Assembly: GCA_910589415.1 (NCBI GenBank)
Contig: OU342632.1
Coordinates: 34,299,637-34,363,636 of the forward strand
Reading direction: 5' to 3'
Source of the DNA: Malachius bipustulatus
Lineage: Eukaryota > Arthropoda > Insecta > Coleoptera > Melyridae
DNA: 64,000 nt
The notes under the pieces were generated by a model. It saw only the letters and a program-made list of their open reading frames with translations, had not been told where the DNA came from and did no database searches. Below are positions 23,511 to 34,138 of this stretch, piece by piece. Numbering within the stretch: position 1 is the first letter of the stretch; each line of letters opens with the position of its first letter. The position numbers and the translations under genes are program-made.

Positions 23511-23530
23511 GGGCGCCAAATGTAACGGCT
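23511..23530 (-). other. tRNA-primer-binding-site-like motif, possible LTR boundary
   Basis: On the - strand the text ccgttaca is followed by tttggcgcccgagc. An LTR ending in ACA followed within 2-3 nt by TGGCGCCC is the usual LTR/primer-binding-site junction. No second LTR or internal gene was found, so this is only a candidate remnant. Confidence 0.25.
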
Positions 23531-26201
23531 CCAAAACTGGCCCCACAAACCTAACAACAAGAGACCTTGTTCTGGCGTCGAATATCACGGCTCAAATTCC
23601 GGTGAAGTATTATTTGGCGATATACTATTACTCTTCTTCTATTACTTGTAATAACTCTCGGACGCCAACTTTTTTTTCCCTGTACCTACAAGTGACGCGG
23701 TCAGTAGGAGACATCTGAATCTGCTGAAATGAAAACTATTATTACTATTAAAAAATTAGTTATGGCGAATTAGGAGAAGGTGCTTAAGATTCCCTGTGAA
23801 ATTCTCATGCAAGTAAGATATTGACAAAAAGTAATCGTGGGGTGTCTTGACCAGGTCTCCTTCCGCCACGCATGAATCGGGAACAAACTCCGCTAGGTGG
23901 TAGTTGCGTAACGATGGAAAATTAGGTGGAGGTAGTCATGTTTACTATACCTTCACCGGCTCTGGTCCCTTTTTTCACTCTTCAGGCACCGATTCCTTTA
24001 TTTAGAACAATAGCACTCACTATCTGATGATGTACCAGGCTGTGGACGAGGAGTAAATTATCATTTACTCGCGCTAATTTCTGCAAATATGTAATTTATG
24101 CTGTTTTTATTTATATACAATTAAAATTATTTATATTCGCTAATAGTAGATTATTCTTTATAAGGAGACACTTCGTTATAACATTTTGGGTTAAAAGTGA
24201 CTAGTTGAGGGATGAAATATGACTTGGAAGTGTGGAAGTCTATCGTCGGTGTACGGTGAGGTGAGTTCATGATCGAATCAGCATTAACGTGCAGAAAATC
24301 CGAAATATGGTGGAGGACACACCTTTATATTCATGTCGTGGGATCTTTCAACGCTCCTGCGGAGATTCGGGTGCACATCCCGCGCCGGAAGATTAATGTC
24401 TGCGGAGGTAGTCGCCTTATAAATGGTCTTCACGCAGAATCGCGAATAACTACACGATACAATGTAACAAAGTGACATGGGTGTTGGATTTTACGAGTAA
24501 TGCTGCCTGAATTATTACATTAAGAGGAGACCCGATTCTTCACGTTTCCTTTCGTTAACTCAAACTCGAATTTATCGAACGTCAAGAGATTTTTCGCGTA
24601 ATAAAATGTTTCTCTCGATTCGTCGCTGCTCGTCCTCTAATCAGTTTCCAGTGGATTTGTATATGTATATGTAGGAATCTCGGATTTTATTACGTCCTCG
24701 AATGGCTTCACGACTTCGTGAAATAAGAATAAGAACTCAATGGAATAAGAGTAGAGATTCCTGGTTCTCACACCTTAATTGCTCATACGTTCCCGGATTT
24801 TCCGAGGATCTCGGATTCGCTAATTTTATTACCGGGGAAGCACACCCGAATGGAAGGTAATTCAACCTTTATAACTCTTCATAAAGAGTCTCCTTTGAAT
24901 TCTTTATCATAGCTGACATTTCCCTCAGTACAGTTATACCTACTTACTTTATAGGTGTACTGGGGCCTGAGCTGCAGCCGGTCTGATTGATGAAGACCCG
25001 CAAAGTTTTCCGGTTTTAAAAGTTCAACACGAAGAAAATGTATTAAGAGTTACATACATACAGTTAGGTCCACATGTCTGATAAGGAATACAACAATGTA
25101 ATACATTAGTGCGTTAAAGTTTCTCGAGCAGATTAAATAATTTCTTGTAAGTATTACTTCAACGTCCTTGTTCAACGTGAAGGGACTCTTCCGAAAGCGC
25201 AACTCGGAGAGATCACGTGATAATACTCGCGCATTGGACGCGTGAAAATGATCCATATTATTGACTAAAGGTGACAAACTTGAAGTTGCTTGAACTTGAT
25301 TTGCTGGATGTAAAAGACGCGAGAGAGTCCTGAATCCAGTGGCAGATTCTCAGATGGGCGCGGACAACAAGAAAGGCAAGAAGCGAGTGCGTGTTGATGG
25401 CACGGTCGGATTTTTAAAGATGGAGTAACGCTTATCTGTAGTCACACCTTTATCTAAAAATTTATATCTCAGTCGTCTATTTTTTTGAAAGAAGCTTGCG
25501 AAGTACCAATACTTTCTTCGCGTGTCTGAATTCATGTTTTGAAGTTAATAAGTCATTTCCCGCGAAATTATCTTTACAATCTCAATTAATTACGCCATAA
25601 TCGCATCTTGATATGAGCACTTAAATATCTTCCATATTCTGATTTTAGCGGTAGAGTTAGTTTAGTAATGAAAACATAAGTGTCTTTTCCGGTTACGGAA
25701 ACTCAAAGAGCATTCTGCTATTATTAATATTTGATGTCGTGCGTTCATTTTTAAACACTCTTGAAGTTATTTCTGTCATCTTATGTCTGCTGTCATTTCC
25801 TCCAATAATTACTCCAAATGGTAATATGACAGCCAAGATGTAAGTCAAGTTCTATCCTGTTTTTGCTTACCAAGTGATACTACTAAATATCAGTTCTTGT
25901 TATTAAATGTGTTGAATAAATAGGAACGGTGTTCAAATGAATATTAGTGGTAAGCTTAAGTGCAAATAAATAATTAGACGTGTATAAAATAAATAACAAT
26001 TGCTGTAATAAATAATTTATAGAAAAATAGCTTTACAGACGAACCTTTTCCAAAGTTCAAGACTAATAAAATGTATCAAGAGTTGCATAAGATAAAGGTC
26101 CTTCATGTTTAATAACATAAATAACAAAAATAATAAAATAACGGGCTTGGCTCTATCGAGCTCTCTGGCAATCTACAAAACAGAGCCTTCCAAATAATCC
26201 C

Positions 26202-26275
26202 TCGAAATCACAGACGGACCATTTCGCTCTTATTATGAGCTCATCAGTCCAGTGTGATATATCGAAAGATACATC
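26202..26275 (-). ncRNA. Hammerhead ribozyme, damaged copy
   Basis: On the - strand it has CUGAUGA, stem II gctc/gagc, GAAA and GUC as in the mate at 27.03 kb. Five extra bases (CTGGA) lie between the stem I strand ATCACA and the C of CUGAUGA. These displace stem I from the core, so activity is probably lost. Confidence 0.7.
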
Positions 26276-26358
26276 TGGAGGATGAAATTGCAGACTGCCA
26301 TCGGTCTCGGGATGTTATTAAAAATATTCATCAGGTTCACAGTGACCCGGAGAACATC

Positions 26359-26740
26359 GCTACATCCCGAGGTGGATATACAAATGTGCCGCCTATAGGC
26401 TGAATCATATCGCCGCCTATTATTGTATTATTTAATCCCGGTCGCATAAGATCCGGGGTCTTTTCCCGCGAAATTTTTTAATTTTTTGCTAAAAAAGTGA
26501 TGAAAAGATCATAAAAATGCCAAAATGTTTATTCTGTAACAAGTGATGCTGCTTGAAATGCAAGCCTAGGGCCCCTTCTCGAAAAAGCGCCGCAGGCAAT
26601 TTTTTTTCCAATATCCAAGGTCACGTAAGTTCCCAGCACTCAAAAATATTTTTGGTCTTCGAAAATTTGGGCCTACAAAAATTTGCCGCCGTAGGCTATA
26701 GCCTACCTAGCCTAATCGGAAATCCGCCACTGGCTACATC
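26359..26740. mobile_element. hAT-like non-autonomous insertion (366 bp) with 8-bp TSD
   Basis: The perfect duplication gctacatc flanks the insert (26359-26366 and 26733-26740). The right end, read on the - strand, is cagtggcggattt. The left end ccgaggtggatat is a poorer match. It shares interior sequence (gcgccgcaggc, then caaggtcacg) with the element at 4424-5028. It interrupts the left hammerhead unit, so it is younger than that inverted pair. Confidence 0.78.
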
Positions 26741-27025
26741 TACCGATGGATGACGGAATTACCGTCATGACGGCAGCTCCTTGGGAAATGATGGTGACCT
26801 CTACCGACTGGTAGCATAGCCAGACGAAAAGTCGATGCCTCATAGCGTATAAAACTGCACGAGGCCACTTTCTCCGAATGGCGCGAGCTGCCGTCATGTC
26901 GGTAGTTCCGTCATCCATCGGTTGATGTAGCGATGTTCTCCGGGTCACTGTGAACCGGATGAATATTTTTAATAACATCCTGAGACCGATGGCAGTCTAC
27001 AATTTCATCCTCCAGATGTATCTTT

Positions 27026-27084
27026 TCGATGTATCACACTGATGAGCTCATAATAAGAGCGAAACGGTCCGTCTGTGATTTCGA
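27026..27084 (+). ncRNA. Hammerhead ribozyme, intact core
   Basis: A type I hammerhead. The outer stem I is TCGA (27026-27029) with TCGA (27081-27084), then an internal loop TGT versus T. The inner stem I is ATCACA (27033-27038) with TGTGAT (27074-27079). The core is CUGAUGA 27039-27045, stem II GCTC/GAGC with a 7-nt loop, GAAA 27061-27064, a very short stem III (CGG/CCG), and cleavage triplet GUC 27071-27073. All core residues are present. The short stem III suggests that cleavage works best as a dimer. Relative to the array ribozymes the helices differ but remain paired, and the internal loop is the same. Confidence 0.88.
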
Positions 27085-27160
27085 GGGATTATTATGGAAG
27101 GCTCTGTTTTGTAGACTGCCAAAGAGCTCGATAGAGCCAAGCCCGTTATTTTGTTATTTT

Positions 27161-27814
27161 GTTTTCATACATACGGCTCAGTTATTAATATTTTTCTAAG
27201 TATAAATAACAAAGTCAGAGATGTATTTAAATAAAATCAATAGTATTTTTCTCCACGTGAAAAATCAAATTATTTTGAAGTTCGTTACTTATTCAAGCGG
27301 ACTCTTCATAATTAAGCTGTAAAAGATTGGCGGAGGAGTGGAGGAGGAACGTGGGATAATATCGAGCTGAAAATATACCTGAAAAAATATCCTCCGCAGA
27401 AAAAGGAATGTAATAAGGGTGAGGAAAATTGAGTTGTTTGTTCTCCTAATGTAATTCTTCCTACTTCGGAACTCTGCCTCCCTCCTGATAGAAAGTTCAA
27501 TGTTATTTTTAATCTACAGAGGCTCGTTTTGTATGAACAACTCTCTTATAAATTTCAAGAATTTATTATTGTACTTTTTACTCTTTAAAAGAAAAACTAA
27601 GAAGTAATCGTGATAAAACTTTTTCCATTTTACGTACTGTTGCGAAAACAAGCCTGTAAACTGTTTAGGAAGCCCGAGGAAACATTTATGTAAACATCCC
27701 AGAGAAACAGCTGTTTCTGGACAGTTATGAATGCTCTAGAAAAAACAATCCAAAGAAAATGAACTATCATTACACGAGAGGGGATATATTGTAAATGTAT
27801 TAATTGGCAACAGT
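27161..27814. other. Noncoding DNA, nothing recognisable
   Basis: No gene or repeat recognised. Confidence 0.4.
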
Positions 27815-27873
27815 TAGGGTACCTGTATTACCGACACTAACGCTTCGACAGTGTTGGTAATGCAGGTTCCCTA
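27815..27873. repeat. Short foldback element (59 bp)
   Basis: A near-perfect hairpin: tagggtacctgtattaccga on the left, and its near-complement ending caggttcccta on the right. The same sequence occurs at 44062-44119 and in part at 21081. Small foldback MITE. Confidence 0.75.
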
Positions 27874-29219
27874 GGCAACAGTACCCAGTACAGCGCCCTC
27901 CACCAATCTGGCAGGAACTAATTACCATCTTTGCATTCATATTTGCCACGGATAAGTTACTATGGAGAATATTAATACAAAACAATCAAAAGTGACGTCT
28001 AAAACCATAAATTAAAATGTAATTCAAGTTTTTTGTATCAAGCCTGGAAGCAGAAGGGTTGTAGAGCTAAACGCGCGAGCGTGAACTATCGTGAAAAGAG
28101 CAGCATTTATATTTATATCGAGTTGTATATCGTACGGGCCATCACTTAAAAGTGAGTCTTCTTCGATTCTAAAATCAAGTGGTCAATTAAAACCAACACT
28201 CCACTCGCATAGCTTGTAGATCGTGTCAGATAAGTAGCGTTCGAGCCCACGCTTAAGTTAGTCCCTTCTCGCTGGGAGATAGTTAGAGTACCTGCCTATC
28301 TCACTCTAGTGTCTATAGCGTCATTGTGTCTCGATCCTTCAATCCCGAAAACAGAAATAACTGTCAACTCGACCTTCTTGAGGACTCTAGAGTCAGTGGT
28401 ACGCGTGGGGCTTAGTAAGTAGTGTTGCCAGGTTAACAAATCCCGCTGTAGCTTTAAGGATTTGATAAAAGTAACCTTGGATTTAACGATCAAATTCACT
28501 CCTCGCCACTGACGATGTCTGCCGCAGTTGTAGATGTAGAAGAAAATCCTTTAAGTAATAGATACCGCACTCAACCGCCCGGAATGTTTGATTCTTTGCG
28601 AAGGGTCGTATAAAAACTGAAATTAAACAGGGATGAGGTATATGATATTACTAATGAACAGACCGCCTTAACTCTTGTTAGTTTCAGCTGGTGAGAGAGT
28701 GGCCAAGAAAACACGACCCAAATTATAGATTTCGAATAAGCACCTGAGGTGTGTTCTGTGTGGGTACATAAATAGACTTTCAAGTAAGCTGTATCCATTT
28801 AGATTCTCCTTTATTGGGTGTGGAAATACACCGAAGTACAGCGGAACACGTAACCGTGTTATTGCTTCACTATCCTGTATCTTGCTGTTCACAACTCCTA
28901 TTGCCAGAATCGCCCCCAAGTTATCATTTAAGCTACACGTGACTGAAGTGTCGGTTGTCGGCTTTCAAACTTGAACCTGTCTTGGAAGTAACTCTAACTT
29001 CGCTAAATTCGCAGTGAAGTTTAAGTTAATATTTTAAAGTTATTGTGTTCTCCAACGTTGTGCTAGGATCTTTATTCTTGCGGTAGTTTCTAATTCTATG
29101 AGGCGAGCTAGGCACTTAAGTTTGGAGATAATTGAAGAAAGTTTTACCGCAATCAATTATTATTTTTTCAAATTTTTATAAGCTTGGTGACTTTTGTTAG
29201 ATGAAATTTACATATTGTA
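27874..29219. other. No recognised gene; contains a 32-codon ORF at 28515-28613
   Basis: A short + strand frame starting MSAAVVDVEENPLSNRYRTQ has a plausible start context (gacgATGt), but it ends after 32 codons and has no recognised homologue. It might be the start of a decayed gene. Nothing else is recognised here. Confidence 0.3.
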
Positions 29220-29584
29220 CCGGGTGTCCCAACACTAGTGTCCACCCCCTAAATCGAGCTTAATTTTAAAGATAAAAAATTGAAACTTTGAGGATTTGTG
29301 TACTTGATATAGGACCACGGAATGGCATAATTAGTTTCATTAAAAAACATTTTTAATATCGTATTAATAATCACCTTTTTCATGAGTCCATACTACGACA
29401 CTGTCCAGTGCAGGTTCAGTGTGCCGGCTAGCCCAGCAAGAGCCGTCCTTCTATTTATTTAGGCCTTATTTACTTTGTCATAAAACTTATTGCACCTACC
29501 GTTTTCACATTATATTGATTATATTGTTCAGATTATATTGTCTACCTGTCATTGCTATATAATTAGATTTTATTTAATTAAAGC

Positions 29585-29586
29585 CT

Positions 29587-29629
<43 letters not shown>

Positions 29630-29630
29630 C
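29585..29630. repeat. (ATA)n microsatellite
   Basis: About 14 perfect triplets. On the - strand it forms the 3' tail of the nested retrotransposon. Confidence 0.9.
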
Positions 29631-31244
29631 TCTTTATTGTACCATTAAATTCAACAATCATTGATTAGTACAATAGCGTTGTAAGCGATGATAATCATTC
29701 ACAAAACAAAGAACAAACCGCAGTAGTACACATAAATTCGCCTGCGTAATCAAAAGGTCATGCGCAAGCGATTGGCATTATAACACATTGATCACAATCA
29801 CAAATGCATCAGAGAAAATTGAGAAGAACAAATAAAGGAAAATTTCCAGAATCTAATGCTAGTCATTGTATACACTACATTGTCGTTTACAATTATACAT
29901 ATCCTAGTGACAAGGTGCTAGGTTAATGAATCAATAAGGGTGTGGAGGGGGGGGGGGGAGAGGAAGACAGAATATCCATGGTAGAATAGGGTTCCAGGTC
30001 TGTGAGATAACTTCGGAGATGTGCCTTGAACTGAGAGAATCCAAAGGTTGCGGGGTCTATCCTGAAGTGATTAAGGAATTTTATGGCCGTGTACGTAAAT
30101 GTCCTTTCGGTGGAAGTGAGATGGTGAGTTGGTAGTTTGAAAAGATTAAGCCTGGTCTGATAATGGTGTGTGAATCGGAAACGATCAAGTTTGGCCTGAT
30201 GTTTGTAAATCAGTTTGAGAAGAGAGAAGACATAAACAGCAGGCAACGTGAGGAGACCGAGACGCCTGAAGTGACCCCTACAGGACTGATCTATGGACAA
30301 GCCTGCCAGTATCCTGATAGCTCTCTTCTGCAGAAGAAAAACTCTGCGTAAAGAACTCTGTGATCCGCCCCATACGGCCAGGCCATAGGAGATGTGACTG
30401 TAAAAATGTCCGTAGTATGCGGAGAGAAGAACGTCATGAGACACAGTGTGTTGGAGTTGTTTCAGAAGGAAGCAGGAGCTAGCAAGGCGTCGGCACAAGT
30501 GGTCAGTGTGAGTCAGCCAGTTCAAGTTTTGATCGATGTAAAAGCCCAAGAATTTCACAACCCGCGTAGGAGAGTACTAACGGTTGGGATGGGCGGTAAA
30601 GGAGGAAGGCGAGAACGGCAAGAATGGAAGTCAATCAACTCGGTTTTTGTTAAATTCAGTCTTAGTTTATTTTCTCTAAGCCATAAAGATGCTGCTTCTA
30701 ATGGAAGTTTAGTTGATTTTATTATTTCAGTTAGATCGTTTGTTTTCAACCTGATGAGGATGGTTGTATCGTCTGCATAATTAACACATAGAGAGGTGGG
30801 GGAAGAAATTGAGGAGCCCAAATCGTTAATGAAAATAAGGAAAAGAAGCGGGTCGAGTACGCTACCCTGGGGTACTCCTGAGAAGATTGGAGCAAAGTGG
30901 GATCTCACAAAACGACCATCAGACGCAGGGAGCTGTACCGCCTGGGTTCTTTCCCGTAAGTAGCTGGTAAACCACTTTAGGGGCAATCCGCGAACACCAA
31001 TGCTCTCCAGCTTCCGAAGCAGGCATTCGTGGCACACACTATCGAAAGCCTTGGAAAGGTCCAGAAGCCATCCAGCCGTTCGCATGCCCTCCTCCATGCC
31101 CTCAGAGATGTACTCAGTAAGTTGTACTAGAGCCGTCTCAGTTGATCTGTTCCTCAGGAAACCATGTTGGGAGCGGGAAAGAGTCTCGGTCTTATTTAAG
31201 AAGTCAAGAAGACGCGAGGAGACGAGGGATTCGAGAATTTTATA
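29590..31244 (-). mobile_element. 5'-truncated CR1/Jockey-type non-LTR retrotransposon
   Basis: On the - strand it begins inside the reverse transcriptase (SRLLDFLNK region) and ends with caataaaga followed by a TTATTA-type microsatellite at about 29590-29630, a common 3' end for such elements. The heptamer ttataat occurs at both borders (about 29584 and about 31238) and may be the target duplication. The endonuclease half is missing, as expected from incomplete reverse transcription. Confidence 0.75.
29923..31244 (-). pseudogene. Reverse transcriptase fragment with one frameshift
   Basis: This is the C-terminal part of a non-LTR reverse transcriptase. In order: QHGFLRNRSTETAL (upstream of the first internal ATG at 31097), motif A LLDLSKAFDSV, motif B GVPQGSVLDPLLFLIFINDL, motif C YADD, then the thumb region with KFLGFYIDQNLNW and a C-terminal tail ending near 29923. 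The frame shifts by one base at about 30556-30565, between LLRG and VKFLGFY; otherwise it is open over about 440 codons. It is dead as a gene because it lacks endonuclease and start and carries the shift, but it is young. Confidence 0.88.
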
Positions 31245-31547
31245 ATTAGTTTTTTCACATTTCTTTCAAGCGATATTGATTTTATTAATCGATTTCTACG
31301 TATGTATTGAAAAAAAAATCAGTTTTTTTTTCGACAATTTACCACCATCTTACAGTTTTTTATCGCTGGCGCCCGAACTAAATTTTTTTTAATGAAACTG
31401 ATTATGCCATTCCGTGGTCCTATATCAAGTACACAAATCCTCAAAGTTTCAATTTTTTATCTTTAAAATTAAGCTCGATTTAGGGGGTGGACACTAGTGT
31501 TGGGACACCCGGTACTTTAAATGTATTCATTAGATTATGAGAATATC

Positions 31548-32090
31548 GTGATTGAATTGAACTGAATTGAGTTGAATTGAATTTAAATTGGATTGAATTG
31601 AATTGAAATTAAATTGGTGAATTGAATTGAATTGAATTGAATTAAATTTAAATTGGATTGTATTGAATTTAATTAATTGAAATGAATTGCATTGTTTGAA
31701 TCTAATCTAAATTGGATTGAATTGAATTGAATTTAAATTGGATTGATTTATTGAATTGAATTGTATTGATTTAAATGTAATTTAAATTGAATTGAAATTC
31801 GATTGATTTGAATTGAATTGAATTTAAATTGGGTCGAATTCAATTGAATTGAATCGAATCGCATTGATTTGAATTAAATTTCAATTGAATTGAATTAAAT
31901 TGAATTCAGCTGAATTGTGTTGATTAGAATTCAATAGTACTTAAATTAAATTGAATTGAATTGAATTGATTCGAATTAATTTGAATTGAATTGAATTTAA
32001 ATTAATATAAACGGAATTGAACTGAATTGAATTGAAAAGAATAGACTAGATTTGAATTGGATTGAATTTAATCGAATTGATTTGATTCCA
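31548..32090. repeat. TTGAA/GAATT-rich degenerate satellite
   Basis: More than 500 bp built on ttgaattgaa pentamers and variants (tttaaattggattg, aattaaatt). A further short block at 32367-32444 directly precedes the 919-bp repeat copy, and the intervening 276 bp is unrelated. It probably arose by slippage. Confidence 0.85.
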
Positions 32091-32444
32091 CACTTTCTTA
32101 GCTGTAAAATGTTATTCTGGACTTTTTCTTCCACTACGGCTTTGGCAGACAAAAGCTGAACAATTCACCATTATTTCAAGACAACGAAATTCACAAAATA
32201 ACTAAGACATACTATTATAAACGGTGGCACTAGGCTGTCTGCCACCAGTGCCACCCCTCTTATAGCATATTCAACCATAGAAATGTAGCTGCAACAGGGA
32301 ACAGTTGCGCGTTACTTATCCTGAAAGCTGACTTAGTCTAAAGTATGCTCATTTGATGACTTAAGTAAGTTGAATTGAATTAAACGTAATTCAATTGAAC
32401 TGAAATTGCGTTGAACGGAATTGAATTGAATAATTGAATTGCAT

Positions 32445-33363
32445 TGAAAATTTCACGCCATCAATTTTCAGCCAATAAAGATCGAGCATTGCTTACCGTT
32501 GCCATGGTTATTTGTGTATTATATCGGAAATTTTCTCCTGCAGGGGTAAGCTGGAGAGTATTATAGTGGAAATTTTTTTGACGTTTAATAGTAACAAACC
32601 GGATCCTTATAAATGTCAACTGTTGACTGTTAGTTGCTGTTATTAATATTAATCAACCAATGCGTTTTGTTAAAGTTTCTATTATAATTTAATATTAAAG
32701 TGATGTTTTCGCGTATTACCACGTATGAAATCACGGATTCACTATCGAAAAAAATGATCTGAAGAAACCTAATTTACATAATTTAGTAATTCTATGTGAA
32801 ATAGGTAGGTACTTACATAATTTTTCGGATTAACTCACGGCGAATTCATGGGGGTTCGACCACTTTATCTTTATAATTAATTGTATGGCACTTTTTGTTG
32901 GTAGAATCCATCTGCTGAGCAAATCCTTGCGCTTTGGAAAGAATGGCATCTAATCAATACTAATCATAATTACTATTGTACCGCAATTGTCGACTTATCA
33001 TTATCAAAAACCACACTCGGCTGGTAAGTTTAGAAACTAAAATTTGTGTTTGACAGCGCTAATAATGGCGGCGCAGTTATTAAACGTCAGTTTGACGTTG
33101 TCACGTGATTATGTTACGCCGCCATGTCATATTTTTATTTAACAATTAAATTGTAATTTTTCTATTCAAAACTAATTTTGTTGTGAAATTTTCTTTCCAA
33201 ATACCACTCGAAATCAAATTATACCAGGAAATTTTGTTCTCGCTTACGAATATTTTAAGAAAATTATCCCTCGCCTTCGGCTCGCGATAATTTTCAAAAT
33301 ATTCGTGAGCTCGAAAAAATTTCCGGAAATAATTTGACCTCTAGTGGTATTACATGTGAAAAT
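32445..33363. mobile_element. 919-bp dispersed repeat, copy 1
   Basis: Starts tgaaaatttcacgcc and ends catgtgaaaat. It matches 37260-38178 at a constant offset of 4815, with no difference seen by eye. Near its right end (33200-33351) is a large imperfect hairpin bounded by aataccactcg and tagtggtatt. No gene is encoded. Its ends resemble each other inverted (gaaatttcac versus gtgaaaattt). The class is uncertain: a foldback-tailed non-autonomous transposon is likelier than a segmental duplication because flanks differ at the exact borders. Confidence 0.8.
33200..33351. repeat. Large imperfect hairpin in copy 1
   Basis: The left arm includes cttacgaatattttaagaaaa and the right arm ttttcaaaatattcgtgag. 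The apex is cctcgccttcggctcgcg. Arms are about 70-75 bp. Confidence 0.75.
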
Positions 33364-33479
33364 TTCATTTCATTTAGTTTGAAAACGTGCCTTAAAATGG
33401 ATTTTTAAATTTAACAAAACAAAAAAAAAATGGCAAAATTTTACAATTTTTTTTCCCTGTGTCCACCACTGGCAAACTT

Positions 33480-34138
33480 TACTTAAAAATACTATTCTTT
33501 ACAATACCCTTAATAAATTCGAAAAAAGTGAAAGGAGAGTTTTTAAAACCGAAAATTTGAAATTTTAGAGGAATAAACATCATGTAAAAATTATCGAATA
33601 TCTCCGCCATTTTCCTTATTTGCTTCTTGTAATTTTTCAGAGTTAAGGGTTATTAGTATAGCTGTCTACTGAAAAAATTTCAGTTCAATTCCTTCAAAAA
33701 TAGGCTCATAAACTGTTATAGAAATTTAGCCATTTTTACCCTTTTCCTACCCACGCCACTGGCCTATTAATGGAAAAATATGCAAATTTTACTGCATTAA
33801 CTCAAATTTAAAATAATTTTTTTCCAACCGTGTTAATTTGGTTTAAATTTTTTTTTCTAACTTGCTTATAGGTATAGGGGTTCAAAATCTAGCATTTTTT
33901 TCTAAAATTGTAAAGGCCACCATTTTGAAACGGCTCGACCGATTTTACTGAAATACAGTACCAGACGATCTTACTCATAAAAAAATTTCAGCCCCCTAGA
34001 TTCAGTTGCTCATAGACGGTTTTAATTTTTAATTTGGAGGGACACAAGTAACGCAACTTTGGGAAATTTTTTTTACGAAAATCCAACGTCATCCCTAATT
34101 TTCACAAGGGTAAAAAAATTTCGTTCACTAATCTTTAA
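33480..34138. repeat. Dispersed repeat shared with 59.6-60.2 kb
   Basis: Sequence such as ctacccacgccactggcct, ccattttgaaacggctcg, tttcagccccctagatt and aatttcgttcactaatctt recurs with moderate divergence at 59620-60140. The block around gagagtttttaaaaccgaaaa lies before the shared core here but after it at 60.15 kb, so the two copies look circularly permuted. Confidence 0.7.

Larger units (their letters stand above)
19579..26120. other. Long stretch with no recognised gene
   Basis: Apart from a half foldback repeat near 21.08 kb and a primer-binding-site-like motif near 23.5 kb (listed separately), I recognise nothing. Open frames reach about 120 codons (21.7-22.05 kb, - strand) but show no domain. 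GC rises modestly at 24.25-24.48 kb without an identifiable product. Confidence 0.45.
26122..27160. mobile_element. Inverted pair of hammerhead-ribozyme units (retrozyme/Penelope-associated type), split by a hAT-like insertion
   Basis: The left arm (26141-26366 plus about 26741-26778) and right arm (about 26890-27146) are near-identical inverted copies: acgggcttggctctatcgag on the left matches its complement at the right end. Each arm carries a hammerhead motif beside cagagcc and an aggatgaaattg stretch. This layout (acgggc, cagagcc, ribozyme, agatac/aggatg) is the same as in the 427-bp monomers at 60-64 kb, though the sequences have diverged. The arms are separated by about 110 bp. The left arm is interrupted by a 366-bp hAT-like insertion. 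Confidence 0.8.
29220..31512. mobile_element. Mariner-type TIR element with a nested retrotransposon
   Basis: The terminal inverted repeats begin ccgggtgtcccaacactagt (29220) and end with its exact complement (31512). They match over about 125 bp with about one mismatch before diverging. TA dinucleotides flank both ends, the classic mariner/Tc1 duplication. About 1.65 kb of the interior (about 29590-31244) is a separate non-LTR retrotransposon fragment. The original element was therefore about 640 bp, probably non-autonomous. Confidence 0.82.

Noticed and set aside
28515..28613. A 32-codon frame with a fair start context as a small gene
   Set aside because: Too short to judge and no homologue recognised; kept only as a note in the region entry.
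30750..30790. CTGATGAGG as a hammerhead core
   Set aside because: It lies within the reverse transcriptase coding sequence and has no GAAA or helices at the right distance.
32445..33363. Helitron assignment for the 919-bp repeat
   Set aside because: A hairpin lies near one end, but the required TC start and CTRR end were not seen in either orientation.
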